A DNA stretch of 64,000 bases from Macropodus opercularis (Eukaryota > Chordata > Actinopteri > Anabantiformes > Osphronemidae): NCBI GenBank assembly GCA_030770545.1, contig CM061096.1:11327501-11391500 (forward strand), written 5' to 3'. Positions 1 to 9,663 of this stretch are shown one piece after another; position 1 is the first letter of the stretch, and every line of letters starts with the position of its first letter. The translations under genes and the position numbers were made by a program. The notes beneath the pieces are model-generated. The model worked only from the letters and a program-made list of their open reading frames with translations, made no database searches and had not been told where the DNA came from.

Positions 1-441
1 GCACCAGAGAATTAATGAAAGTGACTCATTTCAATCTTATGATTTAAAATATGTCCAAAACTTTGATCAGTTAAACCAAGTTACTAAAAAGTTAATGAAA
101 AGCATTAGATGATCAATTAATTCAGATTCATGTCATTCTGTAAAATTCGGTTAATATATTTTATTTTTTGTTCAAATAAAAAAATAAATAACTAAATGTA
201 ATTTTCTATCTATTGTCTTTATGTTAATATTTTCTCAACCAATAAATAAAAAACAATTAAGTAAAATATCTCTAAAGCTGTGATCATTCGCAGATTTACT
301 GTCGTCAAAGTCACAAAGATGATAAAACTCAGACTATTAGCTAATAAACATGTGACTTATTTGACACATTAATAATTTTCTCTTCAACTCCAGCAGAAAC
401 AGCAACACAAAGCGTCTTTGATGGTCATTTAAAGTACTTAC
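1..441. other. Non-coding DNA 3' of the light-chain J segment
   Basis: AT-rich sequence with no supported exon. On the minus strand it lies directly downstream of the J-segment splice donor, so it is expected to be the start of the J-to-C intron. No immunoglobulin constant-domain exon is visible, so the C exon should lie left of the window. Confidence 0.6.
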
Positions 442-475
442 TGGTCACAGTCAGCTTGGTTCCTGGTCCGATTAC
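442..475 (-). CDS. Immunoglobulin light-chain J segment
   Basis: This short germline segment supplies the last framework strand of a light-chain variable domain after V-J recombination. Read on the minus strand it encodes VIGPGTKLTVT, the G-x-G-T-K-L-T-V-T signature of a light-chain J. It ends in a clean splice donor (A then GTAAGT at 441-436) for joining to a C exon. A canonical heptamer lies directly upstream with a 23-base spacer. Most J segments start the motif with Phe (FGxG); here the codon before the first Gly is Ile, which would make the bulge IGPG. That may be a normal variant or may weaken the domain. Same orientation as both V genes, so joining would be by deletion. Confidence 0.88.
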
Positions 476-514
476 CACAGTGGTTCAGTTTGTGCACATG
501 GTCGTACAAAAACC
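476..514 (-). other. Recombination signal of the J segment (23-RSS)
   Basis: On the minus strand: nonamer GGTTTTTGT (514-506), spacer of exactly 23 bases (505-483), heptamer CACTGTG (482-476) abutting the J coding end. Both elements fit the RAG consensus. With the 12-spacer signals on the V genes this satisfies the 12/23 rule in the kappa-type arrangement. Confidence 0.92.
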
Positions 515-737
515 TCCTGACTGTCACTGATGAGGGGAGAGAAACTGAAACATCCTGTTCACAGCAACTTTCACTGACAGCATCTCATCACTTCATCAGT
601 CTGATGAGATTCACAAACTCTGCTGCACTCGTTTCCAACACTTTGGACTCTTTTCAGCTGTTTGGACGTATCAGTGTATTATTTGTGGTTTTGTTGTTGA
701 CTTGAATTCATTTTGCTCAGAACTGATCAGTCGCTGA

Positions 738-765
738 GGTTTTTGTCACAGTGTGAATCACTGTG
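738..765 (-). other. Recombination signal of V gene 1 (12-RSS)
   Basis: On the minus strand: heptamer CACAGTG (765-759), spacer of 12 bases (758-747), nonamer ACAAAAACC (746-738), directly after the V coding end. Identical base for base to the signal of V gene 2 at 1864-1891. The spacer ends in CACTGTG, a reverse copy of the heptamer. Confidence 0.92.
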
Positions 766-1220
766 ATACGACCTCTTTAGTAGAGTTGTCCCATGTCTCA
801 CAGAAATACTGAGCAGTGTCTCCTGTCTCTGCTTGTTTAATGATGAGCTGGTAAATTATGTCTGATGAGGCTTTGGAGTCAAATCTGTCTGAGGAGAATC
901 CTGATCCAAAGGTGGGAGAACTGTGAGAATGGTAAAATCTGAGAATGTACTGAGGAGCTTCACCAGGAACCTGTTTGTACCACCTGACATAATAATTCTC
1001 AGGTCTCTGAATGTTACAGTGGAGAACAGCTTCTTCTCCAGCAGAAGCTTTGTGGACAGGAGGCGTCTGGGTCAGAACCTTCGCTGCGTCGACGTCTGTC
1101 AACAAACACAGGAACACGAGTGAGTGAAATGTTTGTGCGTGAAAATGTGACGTGTAGCAGAAATGAGAAGAGCATCTTACATGTCAGAGCCGTGATGAGA
1201 GCACAGAGGGTCCCCAGCAT
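766..1220 (-). CDS. Immunoglobulin light-chain V gene 1 (leader plus V exon)
   Basis: Germline variable gene of a secreted or B-cell-receptor light chain. The leader exon is 1220-1181, starting MLGTLCALITALT, with donor GTAAG. The V exon is 1095-766, with acceptor TTGACAG and no internal stop. The mature domain begins KVLTQTPP and shows the first Ig cysteine (VLHC), the core Trp-Tyr of strand C (VRWYKQVPG), and the second cysteine in YFCETWD. It then runs into the 12-RSS. The WYKQVPG..PQ.. form and the TWD CDR3 start resemble teleost L2 (sigma-type) light chains more than L1/L3, but I cannot settle the isotype by eye. The 12-spacer signal excludes the mammalian lambda arrangement. Looks functional. 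Confidence 0.9.
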
Positions 1221-1299
1221 GATGTCAGTGTGTCGATGTCCCTCACTGTCCAGCTGAGAGGTGAGCAGGGTTGGACTGTGACGACCAGAGACACTGAAG

Positions 1300-1307
1300 C
1301 TTATAAC
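1300..1307 (-). promoter_or_regulatory. Possible TATA-like element of V gene 1
   Basis: Minus-strand GTTATAAG lies about 80 bases upstream of the V1 start codon. A similar element sits at nearly the same distance before V gene 2. No exact ATGCAAAT octamer was seen nearby, so promoter identity is inferred from position and TATA-like content only. Confidence 0.4.
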
Positions 1308-1863
1308 GACACTGAGGAGACGAGACGTGGAGGAGGAGGAGGAGCTGACGTGGTCGTCACAGTTCTCCTTCATAAAACATCAACAGTCATGAAGGTTTCA
1401 CACAAACCTACTCAGTACAAAGCCTCACAACAACTGAATAAATAAATACTGACTACAATGAATTTATAATATTTATATTAATGTGTGGTTAGTTGGGTTA
1501 AGCTTCAAGATTTAAACATGTTTCTTTTCAAATTTTTATACTTCAATAATAAAATGTTTGTGTTGTTATATTTTGTTTTTAAAAATTAAAATACTGCCAG
1601 TAAACCTGGACTTATTTTATTCAGACCTAAATGTTCATTGTATTTTAGTAGTTTAGGTCAGTAACTGAAAAGTCATTCATTCATTCTTTTATAGACAACT
1701 GTTTAAAAAACGTATTATTTTGCTGTAAATGTGAACAATAATATTAAATTTTCTCTGATGTGTATAAATATGTTCATGAGAGAATCATGTGAAGCTTTAG
1801 GCGACTGGTTCAGTCCCAGTCAACGTGTGTCAGCAGATCAAAAAGCAGAAGAGTCTGTGAGGA

Positions 1864-1891
1864 GGTTTTTGTCACAGTGTGAATCACTGTG
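1864..1891 (-). other. Recombination signal of V gene 2 (12-RSS)
   Basis: Minus strand: heptamer CACAGTG (1891-1885), 12-base spacer (1884-1873), nonamer ACAAAAACC (1872-1864). It matches the V1 signal exactly, including several flanking bases. Confidence 0.92.
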
Positions 1892-2350
1892 ATACGTTCT
1901 CTTTAGCAGAGCTGTCCCATGTGTGACAGTAATAAACAGCTGAGTCTCCCTCCTCTATGTTGCTGATTATCAAGCGATAATCAGAGGTTGACTGATGAGT
2001 GGATTTGAATTTGGGAGAAGAGAAGCCAGAACCATATCTCGGAGACGACCACCCATGATAAAAACTCAGTACAAACTGAGGAACACCTCCTGGAACCTGT
2101 TTGTACCAACGAGCACCACTATCAGTTACTGTCCCCAGGTTACAGTCCATGGTGACCGTCTCTCCTGCCGTCACAGCAGCAACAGGAGGCTTCTGTGTCA
2201 GCACCGTCGCACCACTCACACCTGGAAACAACAAGACCACATGAAGTCACAGAAACACACAGTGATGAAGCCAACATGAAGCCAGAGCTGCAGGAATTCA
2301 GCCTCCTCACATGTCAGAGCCGTGATGAGAGCACAGAGGGTCCCCAGCAT
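1892..2350 (-). CDS. Immunoglobulin light-chain V gene 2 (leader plus V exon)
   Basis: Second germline light-chain V gene, upstream of V1 in transcription order. The leader exon is 2350-2311, identical in sequence to the V1 leader (MLGTLCALITALT), with donor GTGAGG. The V exon is 2221-1892, with acceptor TTTCCAG, the same 330-base length as V1 and no stop. The domain begins ATVLTQKPP, with the first cysteine in TMDC, strand C in ARWYKQVPGG, and second cysteine in YYCHTWDSS. It differs from V1 at many framework and CDR positions although leader and RSS are identical. It appears functional and uses the same orientation as V1 and J, allowing deletional joining. Confidence 0.9.
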
Positions 2351-2426
2351 GATGTCAGTGTGTGACTGTGTCTGTCTGTCCAGCTGAGAGTGAGCAGGGT
2401 CGACGTGAGATGAGAGGCCGGAAAGA

Positions 2427-2435
2427 CTTATAAAG
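2427..2435 (-). promoter_or_regulatory. Possible TATA-like element of V gene 2
   Basis: Minus-strand CTTTATAAG about 77 bases upstream of the V2 start codon, matching the position of the V1 element. No exact octamer was found. Confidence 0.45.
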
Positions 2436-3677
2436 ACCACGAGGGGAGGAGAAGAGGAGGAGTTTCAGCACTCGATTCAGAAATCAGCCACAGCATCAGT
2501 CAGATGTGTTTAACTTAATGAGATGCTAAATATTAATAATTGTGTTTCTAATGTCACACTGTCATTCATTCATATTAAGTTTGTTGAGGTTTAGGGGAAG
2601 TTTATTGTGGAGACGTTGATCAAATGCTTTTCTGTCTCAGTCAAAGTCTGTCAACCGGTCAAACAGTGAGAAAGCGTTTAACCAGGTCCTAGTGGTGGAG
2701 TCGCTGCAGTAACAGGAAGCAGAATCTCTCTCACCTCATGTTTATGGTTCATCTGGTTTCATCTGAATCATGATTCGATGTCAGTCAAGATGGAGAGTTA
2801 AGGTGATGACGGGACAAGCTGAGGAGCCAGCAGCTCTTTATACCTGGGAGCAGCACCAGTCCTCAGGTTTCACACCGTGCTGAGTCTCTCCTGGACAGAT
2901 TTTATGAAACGTTAAATAGATTCTGTTTATTTAAGTTGAGCTGTGGACTTTGCTGCCTGGCTGTGTTTCCACGTTCTGCCCCGTAAACGACCGACGTCTG
3001 ACAGAATCATGAGACGAGTTTCTCTGCGACGTTTCAGTCGCACACATCTTGTCTTGTCTTACGCGCAGACGACAGTTGACCGACTCATTTCCATGAGTGA
3101 GGACACGAGGCCGAGCAGGTGCATCCTGGAGAAAGAGAGGAACTGGATGGTTCACTGACAGAGCGTGAAGTCGCTGCGTCGATGAAACGATTAATGGAAA
3201 GAACCTAACAAAATACAGAGAATAATTTCTTCAGTTCTATGTGTTTTACCTGTATGAACATCTAATGTTTTTTATTTATATGTGTTGTTAAACATGTTGT
3301 GATAAAGATCAGTGTTAATACTGCTAATACGACTGTAAAATTTTTTTATTATTATTAGATTATTTAAAAGCCATGTTCTATTCCATTTTTCTATTTCATT
3401 TTTCAGAACAAACAGTACTTTTAAGTTACTGGTCATGCCATTCATCATAACTATATAATATACATACACAATATATAATTTTACAACTTGTGACAGTTTT
3501 TCAGCCGTTGTTTTATGTCCAGCAGTGGATCCACGTGGAGCATCAGGATTAGAGTAACTGGATAAATGCTGCCACCTCCAGGTTTTAAGTGACAGATAGA
3601 AACATGTTTGACTTTTCTTTACGTGGCCTTTTCATCACACTCATTCATAAAAGCGCGTCTGTCACCAGCCAACAGAT
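2436..3677. other. Intergenic DNA between the Ig cluster and the next gene
   Basis: No supported exon. Short open frames on both strands around 2930-3160 have no recognisable domain or splice context. Minus-strand AATAAA signals (TTTATT on the plus strand near 3345) could serve the secreted-protein gene that ends at 3678. Confidence 0.5.
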
Positions 3678-4868
3678 CTAGGCTCTCCCAGGCCCCCTCC
3701 CCCTCGCTCTGGTCAGTGTCGGCCTTGTGATGATCCTCTTGTCCGGGGACTTCATCTGTGCGCGTAACGGTGACCTGAGGCCGATGTTAGGGGGGACCCT
3801 CGGGTAACGCTGAGGAGCAGGGAATCTGCCGTCCCTGACCTCGTCCACAAACGCCTCCACGTTGTCAAACTTTGCGGTGAGCCTCCCCAGCTCGTCCTTT
3901 AGGTTGTTGAACTGCCTGTAGAGGTCTCCAAGGGCCTCTGACAGAGGCTGGATTCTGGGGAAACAGGGGTGAAAACCATGTCAGGCATCCTTGACGCTGA
4001 CGGCAGAAAACAAAGCAATAATCACAATGTTGCTTACTGGGAAAACTGAACTTCATGTTCGCGTTTCCAAGTGAATCTGGCAGCATGAACACAACAAAAT
4101 CACAACATGCTGTTGAGCAAACACAGCATCTGGAGCATTCATCTGGAGGAAACATCAGGATAACGAGTATAAAAGATGAAATAACCTTAGATTAACGTAT
4201 GAACATGACTAGATGAATCAAACAGCGCAGAGCCTGCAGTCCAGCTGAGCCTCATGCTCACACGCTCAACGCGTTCCAGGCCGTGGGTACATTTATTCCC
4301 CAGGGCACCGGGGTCGATGACTCGGAGTCACGTCTGCCACAAACGCTGTTTTGATCAGAACTGGAGGCTGAACCGTTTCCCGCTCTCCTTTGGCTCAGTC
4401 TGCACGATGAGGTCATTTACAACAGCAGAGACCTCGCGTGGACACGTTACTGGCTCTGACTGACCCGTTGTCACGTGCACAGCAAGAGACTTACATAAGT
4501 GCTAGTTCTGACATCACAGGCTGTCGCTCTGTGTGCTTTGTGCTCTGGATGACCCACCTGTTGTATTCTGGGAGGACTGACGCGTGGTCGTTGATCAGCA
4601 GCTCCTTCACCTGGGTTACAATAGCAAACTTCCAATTGTCCAGTACCTGAGTCAGGTTTGAGCACTTCTGGCTGCTGTGTTCTGTGAAAAACAGACAGGC
4701 TGCTACTCAGCATGGAGTCTGCAAACAGTCTTACCAGAGGTGAATGTAAAGTACAACACACGGACCTTTAGGATTCCAGGGTGAGGTGTCCTGTTCCCAC
4801 TTCTGTGCTCCACACACTGAGACAACGCCGAGCAGGACCAGAGCCTTCTGCATGTTCATCCTACTCAT
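3678..4868 (-). CDS. Unidentified small secreted protein with helical segment and basic tail
   Basis: I do not recognise the family. Three coding exons join in frame: 4868-4766, 4681-4558 and 3954-3678, giving 167 residues. Exon 1 encodes a hydrophobic leader (ALVLLGVVSVCGA) with a likely signal-peptidase site before QKWEQ. Exon 2 carries one cysteine (QKCSNLTQ, with an N-L-T glycosylation sequon) and a helix-like stretch. Exon 3 starts with a heptad-like amphipathic helix (LSEALGDLYRQFNNLKDELG) and ends in a Pro/Arg-rich basic tail finishing GRGPGRA, stop TAG at 3680-3678. Splice sites are canonical: donors GTCCGT and GTGGGT, acceptors TTTTTCACAG and TTTCCCCAG. A TTTCTTAG just before the ATG suggests an upstream non-coding exon. 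Secretion is inferred from the leader. Starts at ATG 4868 or in-frame ATGs at 4859 or 4853 are possible. Confidence 0.72.
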
Positions 4869-7388
4869 CTAAGAAATATGACACGTAGACTGTAAAACCT
4901 ATAAGCTTCAAGGAGTCAGGCAACATTAGAAATTCAGTAAAGCAAGTTGTTTAACGTTCCCATGAAGACAACAGCTGGCAAAGTTTTATCACTTTATTAG
5001 TTGCATGTGTGATAAATCTGAGCTCCCTCCCCAGCAGAAGCAGTAGATTAAACATAATCCTGTTATACTTGGAAGCACGTGTTTACGCCTTTTCTTCATT
5101 TAGGTCAACACCAACATTAATCTGTTGTGATGGATGTTACTTTACCTTTCTATGAAGTAATCCCAGTGGTTCCCCTCAGGTCAGAGCCCCAGAAAGTACA
5201 GTCCTCCTACAGCAATACAGTGCAAAACATTCAAACATGAAGTGGGCAGCACTTTTATAAGATTGCTGAGCCGTTCCCCACCTGCTCCCACCCTCTCTGG
5301 TGATGCTCTCTCAACATGTGAGCACATCTCTGCCGTGAAAGCAGAGCTCTCCTCGGTCTGTTTCTGCAGTGACAATAAAAGCCCGCGGCGCCTGAACGGG
5401 TGGTCTTGACTGTGCCCCCTGCAACCACTGACCCACAGGAGGTTTCTGATACAGCAGCGCGGCTCCCAGCGAATTCCTGCTGTCTACTGTAATACAATCT
5501 GTTCCGCATCTGGGAGGTGACAGACGGAGCCGCAGAAATCAAAACCTGATCCCAGTTCACCAGCATTCTGTCGAAAGATATATAAAAAGCCTGTACTCAA
5601 CTTTGCTGTTTTACTCTATAGCTGATTCCACCTGTGATACGTTTAGATGACTTATAATAACACTCCTGCTAATTTCTTCAACTTCATTTGTAAAACAGAT
5701 TTGGTCCATTTATAATCTGGACAGATCCTGGGCAGACAAAGCACATTTTCCTTCCTTAGATACTGGGCAAAGGGAGCGTTCGGCCTTGTCAGCTCTGAAA
5801 TGAAATACTGTACCTTTCGTCACATTTAAATCCAGCTCAGATCTGCTCCAGATCGATGCTCCTTATTCCATCTGAAAGCCTGGCGGTGCTGCTGCATCCT
5901 GGTGTCTGCAGATATGTGACATGAATTTTGAATGTGCGTATGAACTCCACCAAGGACCCAGCAAAACAAGCAATGAAAATGAAAACACTATTATCCCATC
6001 ACCGAACACGAATGATGTGGGAGGTAAATGATGAAGGTGACAAAATCGTTCTTCGCTTTATTGGACGTGAACATGGATTCATGGTAAGACCTATAAGCCA
6101 CATCTGGTACCCAGCAGCAGTCAGACTGCTCCCTGCAGCTACGTCCAGAGGAGCTGAAAGGAAAGAATGACAGCAGCGGACGTGCAGAGCCAGAGCGACG
6201 TAGCCAGGACTCGCTCTCTGCTTTTCATACATTGACACGTCTGCTCTTCCACCTACTGCTCGGTGTTGACTGGCAGCAGCTCACCTTTTCCTAATGACTT
6301 TATCAGAGAGGTATGAGGAGGAATCCAAGAAAAAGGCGCAGCACTCACATCCATTTGTCTTTCATTTGACAAAAATCTAAACTTGTACCAACAGGTCTGA
6401 CAACAGTGGTTTAGAGTTTACTGCCTACTTTAGCTGGTAGAGTTGAACCCTGATGAGAGAAGACGCATCTGCGTGTGCATCGTTCATGGACACCTGCATC
6501 TTTACTTAGGATGACCGTGTGTACACAAAATGACATTTTATCCTCATTATGCTCTTCCTGAATAATAATTATCATCATGAATTATAGAACTGGGAATAAT
6601 AGACAGGAACTGCTGAGCAAACAAGCAAGATGTGGCAGAGTTCTGCACAATGATGTTTGTGCTGTAGTGTAACTCCGGTCTGGACTTTATGACAAGAACA
6701 TGCCAAGATACACTTTATTACTTCCATCAGCCATCAGCTGGCAAAACAAATTATTTTCGTTGTTCGAGTCTCAGCTGACCAGTCCATGATCTTTGACCTA
6801 AAGCACAGAAAAATGTTGCCTCTTTGATCTACAGCAATAAAACTCTAGTTCATTCCCAAGAAACCTTGGCTGGATTAGGAAAAACAACAGGTGCCGTGTG
6901 GATTCATGATAGAGAGAAATGATGTAACTTTATCAAAAGCAGCTCTGGTGACTGCAAAGCTTTCATCTCAGTCCTAGGTCATAAATCCATCCTTGTTTGG
7001 GTCGTGTTTAAAGCTGTTACCGGGCATTAGAACCGAGGCAGCTGCTTTTCTCCCCGTTACAACGAACAGCTACACATTTACAGTAATCTGCAAAAACATC
7101 GCAGAGTGAAACAATCTAAGCAAATTAAACATCTCATAGAAAACGTTTCTGTGCTGAGACTTCTCTTCACAAACTCTGTGGGGCCTCAAAGTTACTGTAG
7201 TTTAGTGCTGTAGCGACTAATCCCCTCATTGTGACTCTCACATGATGCTGAAATCCCAGGCCCTCGCAGCAGCCCGAGGCTAAACGCAGCATAGTTACTC
7301 CACCTTAGCTCACATGCTCCTCTGTTCAGACTGGAGCAATGCTGCACTTACGTTCCACTGACCGGCTGACAGCACAGAGGTTCACAAC
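4869..7388. other. Intergenic DNA, no gene seen
   Basis: Roughly 2.5 kb between two divergently transcribed genes. It probably holds 5' non-coding exons or promoters of both. Open frames near 5255-5566 and 5930-6170 lack homology that I can recognise and have no convincing splice partners. Confidence 0.5.
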
Positions 7389-8565
7389 ATGAGGAGGTAT
7401 TTGGTGTGGAGCAGATTTCCTTTGCTGTGGCCGAGGAAGAGCAACGCGCTGAATGAGTCCAGTCCTCTCATTCCGAAGGTAAGGGTTCAGTTTCTTTTCA
7501 TCTTTAGGTTCTGTTCAACAGCCGCGGTGTTGACTTGAAGCCCTGTGTGTCCAAAGGCGGGTTCTGCAAACGAGGATGCTGCGGAGCTGGGCAGCGTCTC
7601 CAGTGGTTTCCACCGAGCAGGGACCGACAGTGGGCAGAAGAACGCGGGCCCTCCGCTTGAAAGGAACCAACACCACTACAGTTACTCCTTGATGGACTAT
7701 TTCCTAAAATATTTCCTGTTTCTGTGCAATCTGCTGTTCACGGTGCTGGGCCTGCTGGTTCTTGGTCTGGGGATGTGGGGCCTCATCAGCAAAGAGTCGT
7801 TCGCCCAGGAGAAGCTCGGCAGCATTGGGACTGACCCGATGCTCACACTTGTGACTTTGGGCTTGTTGTTAACTTTGCTGTGCCTGTCAGGATGTGTCGG
7901 CGCCTTAAGAGAGAACTGCTGCCTGCTGAGGCTGTTCTCTGCCGTGATCCTGGTGGCCATCGCAGTCCAGGTGCTGGCCGCCATCATGGCCTACAGTCTA
8001 CAAGACCAGATAGGAACCTACCTGCGCTCTGGCATGTTAGCTGCCATGGTGCGCTACCAGGATGATCTGGACCTGAGGTTCATCACGGATGAGATTCAGA
8101 CGAATCTGCAGTGCTGTGGGGCGGATAACTACCGCGACTGGGAGGTCAACATGTGAGTAGTGTCACCTACCTGGATGCTTCACCTCCCATCGTGTGGAAA
8201 CTTTAAAAACTAAATGCGCAGCTTTTCTTTCTGCCCCTGTCCTCAGATATTATAACTGTTCAGCTCCAGGCGTGCTGGCCTGCGGCGTCCCTGCCACGTG
8301 CTGCGTGGACCCGCTGGAGAACGGCACCGTGTGGAACTCCCAGTGTGGGGTCGGAGCCCAGCTGCTCGACGAGTTCACCGCTCAGAGTGTCATCTTTCTG
8401 GGTGGTTGTCTGGGGGGAATCTCCCGCTGGATCGAACAGCACGAGAACCTGATAGGAACCGTCGCCGTCGTCATCCTGGGGGTCCAAATTCTGACTCTTT
8501 TCATAACTTCGCGGCTACTGGACAGCATCCAGTGGCGTAAGTTTATGTATAGCATGGGAAGTTGA
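7389..8565 (+). CDS. tspan10: Tetraspanin-10 (oculospanin), TspanC8 group
   Basis: Four-pass membrane organiser. TspanC8 tetraspanins bind the metalloprotease ADAM10 and guide its trafficking. Exons are 7389-7478, 7557-8152 and 8247-8565, in frame, 334 residues. A long N-terminal tail precedes TM1 (about 72-95). TM2 and TM3 follow, then the large extracellular loop with CCG (QCCGAD), NC, AC, CC (ATCC), QC and GGC: eight cysteines, the TspanC8 hallmark. TM4 is near the C-terminus. The loop stretch YYNCSAPGVLAC and the pde6g neighbour support tspan10 over other TspanC8 members. GC|GTAAGT at 8535-8542 is a strong potential donor just before the stop, so another last exon is possible. An AATAAA is at 8858. 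Confidence 0.88.
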
Positions 8566-9231
8566 AAAGAACGTGACCTGAGCAAAATGTATTTCTATTA
8601 ATCTATTATTTTGCCAAAACCTCCAGTTCTACTAGTAAAAAGGTATTTTTAACCTGGCAAAGGAATGAAATGAGGACACGTGCACACAGGCAACGTTTCC
8701 CAACATATGGCCTAAAATCATTGATTAAAGCACCAGATCCCATCTGACCTGCAGATGTTTTCCTGTTTCTTCATGGTGAGTGACGCCAACCTGCTGCTGG
8801 CTGTGGTACAAGCATAAGCAGTGTCAATACTGTTATTAAACTTGTTGCAAAAAAGGGAATAAATGTGCAGTATTTCCCAAAATGTCCAAGTAAAACGCAG
8901 ATAACAACGTTTGTAACTGAGGAGCCCAGTGGTTTGCAGTTTTTTTTCTACTTTCAAGAGAAAGTTAAAGTTAAAGCTTTGTTTTGTAGTCCAAGCTTTA
9001 TTTTGAGTTTGGTTAAACAAAGTTAACATGTTGCTGATGAAAACCGTGTGTCTAAACTCAGTTACAGTTTCCATGGCAACCTGAGAGTCAGCGGGATGTT
9101 ACTGACCGTGCTGACTGTCAACACATCCACAGACATATCACGTGCTATGCCTGGAAATTGCCCGTTTACCATCAGTGATGGTGCAGATCGTTGGGGCTGG
9201 TTATCACATCACTTCCCTTTGGTGAAGACTC

Positions 9232-9663
9232 TCAGATGATGCCATACTGAGCCAGCTCGTGTAGCTCGAGGTGGCTGTAAGCTTCCCAGGGGCAGATTAC
9301 AGTGATGTCTGAAAGAGAGACAAAACAGTGGGTGACTGTGTGTTTTAGTGCTGTGGTCTAAGTGCGATAAGTCTGCTCACCAATGCCAAGTCCTTCCATG
9401 CCTGGGATGTCCTCTCCAAAACTAAAGAAGAAGGAAACCCAAAAATTTATTTAGGAGGAATGACCTACAAGCTGCGTGTCTACGTGACGCTGACGGGGAA
9501 AGGCCTACCCGATGACTCCTCTCTTGGGAGGCTTGCTCTTGAACTGACGGGTGTTCCTCTGTTTGAACTTGGGCGGCCCTTTGCGCGGGGATCCAGGTCC
9601 AGTTGCTCTGAGAGGAGCCTTGCTGCCAGGCTTTGCTTCTGGTTTGGGCACATCTAAATTCAT
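9232..9663 (-). CDS. pde6g: Rod cGMP phosphodiesterase inhibitory subunit gamma
   Basis: Small intrinsically disordered subunit that blocks the catalytic PDE6 alpha/beta dimer in photoreceptor outer segments until displaced by transducin. Exons are 9663-9509, 9421-9381 and 9308-9232, giving 90 residues (human 87). The polycationic centre RKGPPKFKQRNTRQFKSKPP (about 27-46) and the inhibitory C-terminus ending in LAQYGII are essentially intact. The start follows a splice acceptor (TTCGTACAG), implying a non-coding first exon upstream. Phosphosite equivalents: human Thr22 is Ser25 here, Thr35 is Thr38. Human Thr62 is Ile65 here, at an exon junction. The rod (G) rather than cone (H) call rests on synteny with tspan10. 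A minus-strand AATAAA is at 9002-8997. Tail to tail with tspan10. Confidence 0.95.

Noticed and set aside
5255..5566. 103-codon minus-strand frame upstream of the unknown secreted gene
   Set aside because: No domain, no clear splice link to the exon at 4868; may overlap a non-coding first exon.
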